From: a virus
Direction: 5' to 3' (one strand)
Virus record (IMG/VR): IMGVR_UViG_3300020438_003204
Location: 1-64,000 of that record
DNA length: 64,000 nucleotides
Made by a program: the position numbers and the translations under genes. The stretch's first letter is position 1. Every line of letters starts with the position of its first letter. A model generated the notes under the pieces. The model was given only the letters and a program-made list of their open reading frames with translations, was not told the DNA's origin and searched no databases. Of this stretch, positions 43,752 through 55,800 are shown in pieces.

Positions 43752-44098
43752 TACCAGTCCATTAATGTTTTAATATTTCTAGCTTTTTTAATTTTATCTA
43801 GTTGTACTTTATATTCATTTGTGGATTCGGTATAAGCACTAAGTAATGATTCTAAAAAATCAGATAGATCAGTAATCTCAATAGGATTTTCTTTAGTGTC
43901 TAATATGATACTAAACGTTTTTCCTTTATCGATCAATGTTTTTATAAAACTGATTGTGACAGGATCAGCATGAAACACACCATTATTATAGTGAACAGTT
44001 TGTAATACTAATGCTCGTTGCTTTAGTGTATTCTTCTGATTACTTAGAGTGATGCGATAATTTGCAAAGTCTAGAGCTTTCTCGAGTCTCTCATCCAT
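43751..44098 (-). CDS. Small hypothetical protein opening the accessory operon (115 aa)
   Basis: The first gene of the long minus-strand accessory operon. It is 115 residues, mostly helical and charged: MDERLEKALDFANYRITLSNQ at the start, then FHADPVTISFIKTLIDKG and a Lys-rich end. I recall similar small proteins in T4-like cyanophages at comparable sites, but know no function. AAAGGAG lies eight bases upstream of the ATG. Its promoter (44124-44153) has both an early-type and a late-type signal. Confidence 0.78.
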   Translation of the reverse strand: MDERLEKALDFANYRITLSNQKNTLKQRALVLQTVHYNNGVFHADPVTISFIKTLIDKGKTFSIILDTKENPIEITDLSDFLESLLSAYTESTNEYKVQLDKIKKARNIKTLMDW

Positions 44099-44123
44099 AG
44101 AGTTTCTCCTTTAGTTAACTACT

Positions 44124-44153
44124 ACTATAACTTATTTATGCTGTGGTTGTCAA
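44124..44153 (-). promoter_or_regulatory. Composite early (sigma70-like) and late (T4-type) promoter
   Basis: On the minus strand TTGACA (44148-44153) and TATAGT (44124-44129) are separated by 18 bases, near the sigma70 consensus. Inside the spacer lies CATAAATA (44133-44140), a T4-type late box giving a predicted +1 at 44127 and a 29-base leader with AAAGGAG. The 61-base gap holds nothing else, and no terminator hairpin for the preceding structural gene. Confidence 0.65.
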
Positions 44154-44159
44154 GTGTTT

Positions 44160-45335
44160 TTAGCTGTCGTCTACACTTGTAAATGAATTAACAATCGAAC
44201 ATGCTGGATTTGGCGTGACATCTAAACTAGTTGCACCGCTTGTGATTGTGTCAGGCATTAAGATACTTAATGCAGGTGAGATTGTACCATCAATAATATT
44301 TGCATGAGCAGTATCGTCTAGTACAATTTTAAACTGTACACTTGCACCATTATCTACATATTTGCCGTACATTCTAAATTTTAACTGTTGGTAACTACTG
44401 TAAATGCTATAACTACTAACATAGATAGTATTACTATATGTACCGCCAATAACAGCTCTTTCAGCCCAATTTGGATATATACCTTTTCCAGTTATATAAC
44501 CATATGCTTGTCCGCCGCCATATCCGTAACCGTATCCATAACCGTAACTGCCTATTTGTCTACCTAGCGTAACACCACTACTTTGAAATAGTAGTCCTTC
44601 GTTTGTTGCGGCTCCGTCGCTACCATCTCCGTACTTGTCTGTTAAATCGTAAAAACCTTTGCCTTCACTAGTACCAAGTGTAGTTGCTGTACTTTGTGTC
44701 ACTGTATCCCAGTCAAAGTTTAATACACCCATTTCATTGATAACATCTGCCCAGTTATAGTATCCTGCTGTACTACCGCCGCTCATAGTTAAACTAAGTC
44801 TAAGCTGACCGCCTGCATTAAAAAAGTATCTTGCTTTGTTATAACTTCCCCATGTAAATTTGTGTTCACCTACTAGTTTAGTTTGCCAACCTGTGGTTCT
44901 ATCATATGAGCCTCCGCCAGGTGTAATAGGTATCGCACTTGCATTTGTTGGATCAATAGTTAAATGTTTGTTATTAAGTAAGACTGGGGAAAACTTGTCA
45001 TCAATTTTATTTAGATCTTCTGCTCTTATAAGAGTTCCAACTCCTATATCAGTTCTATTAGTTGGTATTGTAAAAACTAATATACTGTCTGTTAGATCTG
45101 TGTGATTAATTGAAATATTCGTCTTTGCTACTAATCCTTGTAATTGTGCCGCTGTGATATCATCAGCTACCGCTACAACTACGTTGCCTGATCCCCAACC
45201 ATATTTGTGTGTATCAATTCTATTTGCATCTGTTACAGCCGCAGTAGAGTATATATCGCCAAATACTTTATTAACTTTTGAACCAACTGCATTAAAATGT
45301 ACAGCGGTTGCAATATCACCTGGGGAATTCGCCAT
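44160..45335 (-). CDS. Virion structural/tail-fibre-like protein with Tyr-Gly repeat
   Basis: A 391-residue protein beginning MANSPGDIATAVHFN, which is like the N-terminus of structural proteins in T4-like marine phages. Residues roughly 262-280 form a Gly-Tyr repeat (five GY steps in a row, then GGGQAYGY). The rest is Thr/Asn/Ser-rich beta-type sequence, with YYNWADVINEMGVLNFDWDTV and a C-terminal stretch ending VTPNPACSIVNSF. It is the last gene of the virion module and closes 61 bases before the accessory-operon promoter side. Likely a fibre, receptor-binding or tail-decoration protein; no assay-type evidence. Confidence 0.7.
   Translation of the reverse strand: MANSPGDIATAVHFNAVGSKVNKVFGDIYSTAAVTDANRIDTHKYGWGSGNVVVAVADDITAAQLQGLVAKTNISINHTDLTDSILVFTIPTNRTDIGVGTLIRAEDLNKIDDKFSPVLLNNKHLTIDPTNASAIPITPGGGSYDRTTGWQTKLVGEHKFTWGSYNKARYFFNAGGQLRLSLTMSGGSTAGYYNWADVINEMGVLNFDWDTVTQSTATTLGTSEGKGFYDLTDKYGDGSDGAATNEGLLFQSSGVTLGRQIGSYGYGYGYGYGGGQAYGYITGKGIYPNWAERAVIGGTYSNTIYVSSYSIYSSYQQLKFRMYGKYVDNGASVQFKIVLDDTAHANIIDGTISPALSILMPDTITSGATSLDVTPNPACSIVNSFTSVDDS
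44497..44551 (-). repeat. Tandem Gly-Tyr codon repeat inside structural gene
   Basis: The codons alternate TAT/TAC and GGT/GGA for five Tyr-Gly units followed by GGGQAYGY. It is a low-complexity, aromatic-glycine stretch within the 44160-45335 protein. Confidence 0.85.
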
Positions 45336-45338
45336 GGT

Positions 45339-46250
45339 TTACTTCGCTCCAACTACTACTTCTATCGTACCTGCTTCATCGGTAGTTTTATCTTCTAAAG
45401 CTCGTCCTACGACAAACTTCCAACTGTAATCATCTCCTGCTACCATACCCGTACCGGCTGTAGCACTTGACACAATTCTATCACCTTTATCTACTTTTCC
45501 AATTACTTTGCAAGGTACTCTACCTGCTAGTGCAATATATGGATGTGTAGCATCTGTACCGGCACTTGCATTCATTTCAAATGCTGGTGCAGTACTTACA
45601 ACTCCAAAAACTTTAACATCATTTTCTGCTGTAGTTTGTGTGACTTCTTTGTCTCCACCTAGTCTGACTATTGTTCCAGCTGCATATTCTGCATCAGCTT
45701 CATAACGTTCTGCCAAATCAGCATATTCTGCTGTGGTTGCTGTACCCCTAAACTTATAGTCTGTTGTGCTATTCATTTGTATGCCTGCTTGAATGCTTGC
45801 AAACTGTGTGCTTAGTAGTGTAACACCATCTTCTAGTTTTTCATCATTGTGAGGTGTCCATGCTATCGTATCATCTGTCGTAATACTAACAATACTTCCG
45901 TCAACAATATGTTCTATTGTTTTATGAAAGTTACCACCTGTGTCTTTTCTGTTTCTAAACTCAATCTTTGTTGTACCAGATCCGCTTATAATAACACTCC
46001 ATACACCATTGTCATATATTTTAAGTTGACTATTTGCTGAATCATACCAAAGTTGACCTTCAGTTGGATTACTAGGAGCTGTACCGTTTGCAAAATTTTC
46101 TAACAAGTGCAACATATTTTCGTTTAGCGTTTCACCAAAACGTGTATAGTTTTTACCAATTAGTCCAATACTAGTGCTGGTATCTATCGTTCCGTCATTT
46201 ACAACTATTGCTGTTTTTCCGCTGTTGCTATAATCTATTGTGTATGGCAT
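45339..46250 (-). CDS. Tail-fibre-like structural protein with peptidase-G2-like C-terminal domain
   Basis: A 303-residue structural protein. The N-terminus (MPYTIDYSNSGKTAIVVNDG, RFGETLNENMLHLLENF, PTEGQLWYDSANSQLKIYDNG) is a build seen in tail-fibre proteins of T4-like cyanophages. From about 180 on the sequence YADLAERYEADAEYAAGTIVRLGG, VFGVVSTAPAFEMN and ALAGRVPCKVIGKVDKGD matches the peptidase-G2/intramolecular-chaperone type C-terminal domain of phage appendages. That domain helps trimeric fibres fold, and in some phages it cleaves itself off. The start follows AAAGGAAAAG. Self-cleavage is not shown by sequence. Confidence 0.82.
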   Translation of the reverse strand: MPYTIDYSNSGKTAIVVNDGTIDTSTSIGLIGKNYTRFGETLNENMLHLLENFANGTAPSNPTEGQLWYDSANSQLKIYDNGVWSVIISGSGTTKIEFRNRKDTGGNFHKTIEHIVDGSIVSITTDDTIAWTPHNDEKLEDGVTLLSTQFASIQAGIQMNSTTDYKFRGTATTAEYADLAERYEADAEYAAGTIVRLGGDKEVTQTTAENDVKVFGVVSTAPAFEMNASAGTDATHPYIALAGRVPCKVIGKVDKGDRIVSSATAGTGMVAGDDYSWKFVVGRALEDKTTDEAGTIEVVVGAK

Positions 46251-46261
46251 ATCTTTTCCTT

Positions 46262-46861
46262 TTACAAGTCTGCAAAACTTGATCTAATTCTTAATGTGTA
46301 TATAACTTGTATTTTTCTGTTAGCACTTTTTTGTACTGGGTGAAAAATAACATGGGTTAACAAATCGTTGTTGCCCGAGTATAATGCAAGTTCATCAAAT
46401 ACATATGTTCCGTCCATGTTAGTAGCTGTATCTAAGGTATCTTGTCCTGTTACGCTACCATAGTCAAGTGTGCATGTTGTTACTACATCACTGTATGTAT
46501 TAGGGCTAGTATGAGAAAACTCTGTACCATTATCTGCACTACCTGTTACTGCTTCATCAACTGTTTGACTAAACGTTTGATTGTATAATGCTCCACTAGC
46601 ACTGTTGGTGTTAGTTGCTTTATATGTTACTGCGCCAAGACCGTCTATTGTAGTTCCGCCATTACCAAATCGCATTGTAGCAACTTGATGTGTGCTGGTT
46701 GCACCACTTTCATTGGCTAACAGACTAGCTAATGCAATGCTCATATTTTCGTAATTAATTGCATTACGTCGACGTACTAGTACTTCGCCAGATTCTGGGT
46801 CAAGGATTTTAATATGTCCTTCTATCCCTATTAATGATGTGTCTATCTTTTCCAAGCTCAT
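46262..46861 (-). CDS. Tail structural protein (199 aa)
   Basis: Starting at the ATG 46859-46861 (MSLEKIDTSLIGIEGHIKI) this is a 199-residue protein with RNAINYENMSIALASLLAN, a Gly/Thr/Ser-rich middle and a beta-rich C-terminus ending VIYTLRIRSSFADL. The longer reading back to 46945 overlaps the giant gene and the promoter, so I reject it. A ribosome site (GGAAAG) and a perfect late promoter (46881-46888) precede it, with a 14-base leader. It looks like a tail or fibre component of T4-like marine phages; the exact part is unknown. Confidence 0.78.
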   Translation of the reverse strand: MSLEKIDTSLIGIEGHIKILDPESGEVLVRRRNAINYENMSIALASLLANESGATSTHQVATMRFGNGGTTIDGLGAVTYKATNTNSASGALYNQTFSQTVDEAVTGSADNGTEFSHTSPNTYSDVVTTCTLDYGSVTGQDTLDTATNMDGTYVFDELALYSGNNDLLTHVIFHPVQKSANRKIQVIYTLRIRSSFADL

Positions 46862-46880
46862 TGTTCTTTCCAATTTAAAG

Positions 46881-46888
46881 TATTTATA
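46881..46888 (-). promoter_or_regulatory. Perfect T4-type late promoter TATAAATA
   Basis: The exact T4 late box occurs on the minus strand, at the end of the giant gene: its bases include the stop codon TAA (46884-46886). Predicted +1 is 46875, giving a 14-base leader ahead of the gene at 46861. No other gene lies between. Confidence 0.82.
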
Positions 46889-49800
46889 TCGATCCTTGCC
46901 CTGCATTTCTAATGAACGCATGTTCAGGTGAAATTCCTGCAGCACTTAGGCTTATTCCGCTGTCATTGTACGCTAAACGCAATCCGTCCTCATAATGTGA
47001 GAATTTTTGTACTGTTGGTATACGTTGACTTGGTCCTGCATTAGTAACAGTTGCACCGCTGGTGTGTGCTTGAGATGAAGTTCCTCTTGTTCCTCTAGTG
47101 CAAAACACAAGATTTTCTCCACTTACTGCATTGTATTCTATTCTTTCAGTTCCTATCCAAACCACTCCAGGTACTAATCCTATATCTCCGTCGCCTCTGT
47201 CTACTCGATCCATCAAACCAGCATCTACTAGTGGTATGGTTGTATCGGTTGCTGTTATATTAGCAGTTGTTGTAGTTTTGTAGGTATCAACAATAGCAAC
47301 ACTTTCTTGTAATCCTTGCGGTTCGTACATGTTAATTCTAAATGTTCTGGTATCTGCTGTCTCTGTGCTTCCGCTAGCATTTGTTTGTACTAGTATACTA
47401 ATATTTTCTGTGTAGTCCACAGGCATTAATTCTTCTCCCCAACCTTCTTTATCTGGCTGGTCAAAAATATTACCATCATAATCAAATTCAAAGTCTGCTG
47501 GCTGGAAGTTAAACATTGAATAATCTTCATCAGTCGGAACATTACTAGAAAATCCGCCGCCACTTAATACAGTATCGCCTGCCCATGTTCTTAAGGTGTG
47601 ATCTCCATGTTTGATAGTTATACATGTATTCCTACTTACTTCGTCAACTTCAATATTTGTTGATTCGCCATGTGTATTACTATCCATACTACTTAACAGT
47701 TTTGTATGGAAGGGTTTTACACTATTAAAAAAGTCTTCAACTGGTTCTATTGATGTTGGCTGATAAAACTTTTTGTTTAGTAACAGAGGACGTTTAACGT
47801 TTAAGTGTGTGTAAGTCGTTTTGAAAGCGAAATCATCTGCTGTGTTTTGTAGTAGTGCAGTAAACAACATTTTAAACCATAGCTTGTTATATTTCACTTT
47901 GTGGTGATTAATGAATATTTCTGTTCTCAGTAAGTCAAACAATTTGCTAATAACATTTTCACTTCCGCTATCAAAAGGAACAACATCAAAATTTGCTACA
48001 TCAAACCCATGGCCAAACTTGCGTTGGAACCAAACTTCTTCACTTAGTTCTATTGTTGCTTTTTCCTTGAACACAAGTTTATCAGCACCATTGATAAAGT
48101 GATACATTTCACTTCTAATAATATCATCACCCGAAGTGTTTTTAATTAATATATAGCTTCCATCTATTGGTTCACCTGCATCAACATAGTCCTGCTTTGT
48201 ATTGTATACTAAGTCTGGTACTGTGTTTGTAGGAAACTGGTAAGTTATATTATCATCAGCATCTCTTTCAATTAATTTCCAGTCAACTAATGCAATATAA
48301 TCGTTTATATCATAAGTTATCACACCTTCAGTGAACTTTGTTGTAAATGCATTTTCCCAGTTGTTAATCTCGTCAATTACATTTACTTCACTTAGTAATG
48401 AGTTTACAGTATAAACAAAGTTTTGTCTAGCTTCTTCTAACTCTCTATACAAACTTTGTCTAGGTCTTACTTGATGTCCATATCTATTAAACTTATGTAG
48501 CTTTAAGTTAGGTATAGGCTGACTTCTTAAAATAGTTATATCGTTAATTTGTGTATTATTCTCGAATGAAAAATCATACACTCTTTGCCAATGCGACATG
48601 TCGTTGTCGATGCTAGGTTTATTATTCTGATTACTTGCAACTCTACTTATGTAAAAATTTCCATCATTATCTCTCACTACTGCATCTGCCGCATAAGAAG
48701 TAGAAGGTGACCAAAGGCTATATGTTTTAGTAACACTAAATCGATTGAAGCCAGATAAACTGTCTCTAATTTTAATATGTAAGTACTCTGGGATAATACT
48801 TTGAGGATCATCTTCTGCTAACATAAGCCAGTCTTGCATTGGTAGAGCATTAAACCTTCTATCAACATCTAATTGTACTACTGTATTTTCTGTAACTGAA
48901 TTACTAATACCGGACAATAATAATGTATCTGTGCCTGCTGTGGCGCACCAACTTAAATTATATCCACTAGGGTCAGTTAATAATTGACTTAGTTGCAATA
49001 CATTGTACTGTCTAACACCACTAAAGTTTGTTTTGTTTTTAACCCAGAAATAATATACTGATTCGTTTCTTTTTGTTCTGTTATTGTAATAAGATTCTTC
49101 TGTCCAGTTGTAAACTATTTCGCTATTAATCACTGTAGTAAATGCTTCTCCGCTTGCTACTTTTCCGTCAATAACAATTTCTTGGTCTACTAGTTCAATC
49201 CATTTTTCTGGCAATACAGGAGATCTTGTCCATTCATATATATCTATAGTTGCACCGTCAAATAGCTTGCCCCAGTTGTTTTGCATATAATCTATGCTAC
49301 CTTGTTCATAGTCTAAATAAACTGCGGTACTCAAATCCCACCAACGTTTTCCAACATAGCTACTTTGCCATGCATTAATGTTCTCAACTGATCCGTCCAA
49401 CGAATTGTAATTGTAATTTGCAACATCATTAGTTAGAATATAATCAATCTCATTCTTAATAAATCCAAATATAATTCCCTTGACCGGGTCATATGTTTCT
49501 AAACTAGTAATAGTTGTTTGCTTAACAGCATCATATAGTTTAACATTATTAACCAAATCATTTCTTGCTTGCTTATTGCCACTTCTAACTATTTGCCATT
49601 CGCCAACATTGCCGTTTGTATCGTTCCATGTTCCTACCCATTTGTAAACTTGACTGCTAGGATTGCTAGCACTTCCATCATTGTCTACAAAAGCATATAT
49701 AGGATGCAATGAATTATTTTGTCTAACACCTGAAAAATTATACTTGTAAATTCCATTTACTTTGGTTTGTCTATCTGCTTCTAGTGCAGCGTAAGTACTA

Positions 49801-52800
49801 AACCTCATTTTTCTTAACGGATAAATGTTACCTGTGTGTCCTGTTTTTTCAATATATTGATCAATATAGAATCTTCTAATGTTGTTTGGATCTACCCTAG
49901 TAACTCGATGAATGCCATCGATACTAGGTACACTATCACTACCTCTAATTAAAATGTAATCACCAACTACTAGATTATGTGCTTGCGTTTCACCATTCTG
50001 TCTAGTTACATCAATTTGTGCTTCGTCTGCATCTTCAATTCCGCCACAAGCATCGTGTGTGTACATGCCAAAGTCCATTGTTTGATAAATTTCATGTCCT
50101 AAGTTATAGTTTCCGAATTCACTATCATCTGCAACCCAAATACTAAAAATGTTTGGATCATTGGTCATTTGTTGAAATACTTGATTTCCATCACTTCCTA
50201 CAATAGCATTAAACACATTACTTACATTGCCTGTTGTAGCACTATAAGTTTGTGCAGTTAAACCTAAGGTAGAGTTCGCAGTACCAGCTCCGACTACCAG
50301 TGTTGAATTTGTGCTTACAAGTTTAACTTTATTATTAGCAGATATCGCTGTCACACCTGTTATTGTAGCAAGATTAATACTTTCTAATATGTCAGGCAAA
50401 CTTAAACTTGCACTAGTTGTACTTGTAGTTGTACTAGCAGGTGTTATACCACTACTAAGACCTATAGTTGCATTTGCTGTTCCTGATCCTATAAAGAATT
50501 GACTCAAACTACTTTGCAATCTAATTAAATTTCCTAACACACTAGCAGTAACGCCTGTAATACTAGCATTGTTAATTTGATCTACTACCTGTTGCTGAGT
50601 TAAATTAGGTGTTGATTGTACATTTGAACCTTGTGATTGTATAGTTTCTTGAGCACTATTAAATCCTACAGTGCCATTCATTGTACCAACACTAATTGTT
50701 AAATCAAATGCAACAGAAGGAGTACTAGTTGTTTTAGTAATTGTTAGTTGACTACTCGGATTGTTGCCAGCTGTAATGTTACTAATACCTGAGGCATTAA
50801 TTCTGTTTACAATGTCAATCACTGAATACTGTTTAAATCCACTGCCAGATTGTGTTGCAACCACTGTGGTTACTGCAAAGACAGCTGGAGCATTAGCTTG
50901 TAGATATATTGCAATGTCATCAGTGAATACACCGTTATTCATTCGTCCTTGACAGGTTGCTATCTGACTTGGACTAATTATCTCTGATCCGTTCGCTACA
51001 TTTGTTCCTATGAAACTTGTACCCAACATATTGTTAATAAGAATTACGTCTTGGTCTAAAAATTGCTGTGCGGCTGTTGCTGTAGTGCCACCTAATTGTA
51101 CTAGCGTTATTACATGAGAAATGTTTAGTCCTGCATTATTTGTATAGTAAGTTCCTAGCCATGTTGCCCATGCCGCTGCACTATTAGCCGCAATATATGC
51201 TGATCTTAAACTCTCAATTCTTGCAATTCTAGTTGTTGCTGTAGTTGCTATTGTGCTTTGGTTTTGTATCCAACTGCTGCTATTAAAAGTATTCTCATAT
51301 GCTTGTTGAGCTGTGATATTAGTATTTGTTGTAATTAATTCGTTAAAGTTAACTGTAGTTCCATCAATAATTAGTGTAGCAGTTGCACTACCTTGTATCA
51401 TTGGGTTAACTGTAGTTCCTGTTTTAACAATATCATTAAACGTTGTTGTTATAACACTGTTACTAAATGTTATCGTTGAGCTTGATGCACTTGTTTGTCC
51501 TAATACCAATGTACTGTCATGTGCTACTTCATTATTAGTTCTAACATCTTGCGACCCATCAACTGTGATTACATTTAATGTTGTACTTGTTGCACTTTTG
51601 GTTAAACTGATAGTAGTACCGTCAATTACTAATGTTTGTCCTACACTAGGAATAATAGGTAGAGTAACTGTACCAACAAGTTCAATAGGATTATTAGCTG
51701 TAGTCAACCCACTAGCACCATCCGGATCTAACATCTCCCATACTCTACCAGTATGAATTACTTTATCTCCTAGTTTATAACTAGTCTTGCTATCCCATTT
51801 GTCATAGTCTTGCCAATCCCCGTCAAAGTCATATGCTATTCTTGTTTCTGAAGGGAAAAGTAAGAAATCTTCTTTATTAAGTGCCCTATAGTCTGTTTCA
51901 GTTAATAACGGAGCACCAGCATTGATAAAGTCATTTGCAAACATACTGTTTTGATTTTGATCGTCATATGTTTTTATTTCTCTGGTTGTAAATTGTTCAG
52001 AATCTGGATTGTAAACATTTAGCGGACTAGTATCATCAATATCAATTACAATATCACTGAGTACATCATATTTTTGCCCACTTGTAAATCTAATAGGCTG
52101 AGGATCTGTTACTAATAGTCGAGGTGTTATTTGAAACTCAGTTAATTTTCTTTTGGCAGTATCTCCAAAGTCAGCCATTCTAACTGCCCACATCTCATTG
52201 AGATCAGCTGTAGCATCTCCGTTGAATAAACCTCTGTTTCTCATAAATGCATCTAATGCATAACGTGTACCTTTGTATTTGTATGTTCCTTTAACAAATT
52301 CATATACACTATCATCATCTAAATCTAGTGTATTGGCCCAATTTGGTTTATTGTATCCACTATTAAATCTAGCAACATCACTAATTTGTTTATTGCTTAA
52401 TGTATTTGTCTTAGCATAGTATTGATCTAATTGTCCAGCTACACTATCAAAGTTTGGTAATATACTATCACCATTAACTATGTGTCCTGGTGTAAACAAT
52501 TTACCATTCCAGTTTTTAGTTCTGTTGCCTCTCCATATAATTCTTTCGTGTATTTGTCCTATTTCACTCGAAGCTATAACATCATCAAAGTTAGTTACAT
52601 TATCAAATATAAAAACATGCTCCATTTGTACTTTGTAAAGTCGCAAACCAAACATATTAGTTGTAGTTTCTTTAGTTTGAAACACAGTTTCTTCGTCCAA
52701 TGACATTGAGCTTCTGTTAATAGCAATATCACTAGCACTAATTTGTTTACCTAAGTTACTAACAATATTATACACACCGTCATATCTTGTGTTTAAATTA

Positions 52801-55800
52801 TCAAAGTATCCTAATCTATCATCTTGTACTGTTACTTTGTTTGGATCTGGAATCAAATATAGTATTTCTGTACTATTACCAGTTGCCCAATTACCAAAGT
52901 TACTGCCTGCGTTCTTCCAAGACTGTGTAAAACCTAAACTAGTTAAGTAATGTCCGTATCCTTGAATAAAGTCATAAACTTCTTGTATTGTCTTTAGTTC
53001 TGTGTTATAGTCTAGTTGACTAATAGCAGTTTCAAAGTCTGTGTATCTTCTGACATCTACTTGTAATGTTCCACTAAATGTTACTTTAGCACTCGAACTA
53101 TTTGTTGCCGGTGCATTATAGTTAAAATAACCTAAGCTATTGTCATACCCATTAACAGTATAACCATTGGCTGTTTTAGTTACAATAATGCCACCAAAGA
53201 AATATTCAATGTCGGGTTTATTAACATATAAGTGTGTACTAAAGTTTTCTTCTGGCACAAACACTCTACCTTTATCTTGACTACTTTCTAGAATAAAATT
53301 TTGATTATTGTTTACAAATCCGCCTGCTTTAATAATAGGATTGAATGTCATATTTTTAAATCTTTGTAGTATTACGTCGGATGTTGTTCCACTTAATAGA
53401 GCATATGATGTAATACTATTACTAAATCCACTAAAGTAACGTCTAGTATCTTTTTCAATGACAGCCTCTAGTACACCATTGCCACCACTCAAAACTAGCC
53501 TAGGTGTATTAAAGTATTCCTGTCCTTGCTTTGTAATTCTAGCAGCAACTAATTTACCACCTTTAATACTAATTGAAATTTCTGCTCCTGATCCAAAGTT
53601 GTCATAAACTGTTACAGTTGGAGCACTAGTATAACCACTGCCTGCATCTTTTATTCTAACACTTTCGATAATAGCACCAATAATTTTAGCATCACTGAGA
53701 TCTATATTGCTCCAGCTTGTTAGCTTTCTTTGATCCGAGTCACGTACTTGTGGATTATTATATCCTAAAGTGCTTATGATAGTTCTTTTATCAGTTTTAA
53801 AATATAAGTTAGTACCAATTAACGGTCTTGTTCGTAGCAATGCTAAAGCTGATGCAAATTTAAATTCACTACTTCTACGCCATTGCTCTTCTACCGGACC
53901 CCAATCTCCGTATACAAAATCTTTTTGTCTATCTGCAAGTACAGGAGTTGTTACTACACCTGCTGTCACTGGATCATTTAATACTCCTAGTAGTGTTACT
54001 AATGTATTTGTTGACCAATCATATGAAGGGTAACTATAGTCTAAATCATATACTTGTAAATTACTTGCTAGTCCAGGATCACTGATATTACCATATTTTA
54101 ATGCTGTAATCAATGCTGTACGTTTACTCGCATCTGTCCAACTATAGTTTGCGTCCCACCATGTAGGTTTTTCATTATATCCCATCATCTCCCAAGGATC
54201 AGTATGAGGTTTGTCAGTATTAAAGAAGTATCGGTATAGCCCTCTCCATCCTCCAATATTCGGAGTAACACTACTGTAGTTCCAAGTGAACTTGTCAGAC
54301 CCGCTATAGTAAGTAGATGAATTAAAATTAGTTACATTGTTTTCTGTTTTCCATTTATTGTATTCGCTTCTAATAGTATCTTGAAAGTTTTTCCAAGTAT
54401 AAGGAGTATTTCTGCTTGCATTGGGCCAATACTGTTTTGAATTGACAACTAATGGTAACTCGACACCTAAGTTATTAGATATCCGCAATTCTAAATCCCA
54501 AAGACCTGCGTCTACTGGATCAAAGCCTACTACTTGTCTATCAAATAATTCTGTTCCATTGCGTACATGAACATTACCATCATGTCCAATAATTACACTA
54601 TCAGTTGCTGTACCTGTACTATCTTTACTATAGTTACTTCTTAGTTCAGGTGTAACAGGTCTTGTTAATCCTAGCTTTACACTACTTGGTGGTACAAAAC
54701 TTACACTATCTCTTTTGTACCATCTAAAATGTAGGTTATTTTGACCACTACCCGGAAATGTAATTCCACTAAGTGTAATAATAATCTGAAAATTATTGAA
54801 TGTATATTCTTCTGGATACTTCAATGCTCTCCATGTGTGAGCACCTGCTGCATCTGGAATTTGTACCCATGCTTGTGTGTGATTAAAGGTATCATCATAC
54901 TCATTAACAGTAAATGGTAAGTCAAATGTAGGCGTTTGATTCAATACCCAACTAAAATTAGCTTCTTCATAATCTCTGTACATTGCCATTTGACTTCTAG
55001 CAAATGCACTTGTTTTGTTTCTGCCAATGTTTATTGCTTCTAATGTTTTGTCAACTAGTTTATAAACAGGCTCTGTAATATCAACGCTTTCATTTAACTG
55101 TGTAATTTTTGTTTTGAAAGATCGAATAAAGTTTTTATAACTGTTACTACTATACTGTAAACTACTAATTGGATCGGTGTCATTCTCAGTAAACAACTGA
55201 TTAATAAGTTCAGTTGAATAAGGTTGTTGCCTAATTATGCCGCCAAATGTATGGTCGTGTGGAATATTTCTATAGTTATTAAATCCGGCCCATTCACCTG
55301 TAAAAGTTGGAATCTGTGTCATCTGAGATTTTAAATGTAATAGTAGATCTCCATAGCTAACTTTTCCAAATGTTGAATTTTGTGGATTAAATTTATGTGT
55401 ATCTACTACTTCAAAATTACCTTCAGCAGTATCACTATATTTTGCAGTAGTAAACACTGAAACTTGATATTGATCTTCTTTTCTAAGACCACTACTAATT
55501 TCTAGTATATTCCCCGTCAACGTGTAGTTTGTAAAACTAGCACCGTTTTTAGTAACTTTAATATTTGTCTCTTGTGTACTTGTATGTAGATATACAACAC
55601 CAAAGTTATCTGGACTTGCTGCTAATCTATATTTAAAACTGTTAATAGTTGGGCTTGCTATTACAAGATTAAAGTCATCTCCCGACCCTGGTGTTCTTGT
55701 GATTCCGCTACTTAATGTTGTCCCATCCATATCAACAAATTCTAGTTCGGCTTGTGGAAACTGTGTACGAATAAAGTAAGTTGTGCTTGTGTTCAAATAC

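Noticed and set aside
44100-44159. Terminator hairpin at the end of the structural module
   Set aside because: The 61-base gap has promoter elements but no convincing GC-rich stem followed by a T run.
46862-46945. Longer start for the 199-residue tail gene
   Set aside because: The extension overlaps the end of the giant gene and its own promoter; the shorter start has a ribosome site and late promoter at proper distance.
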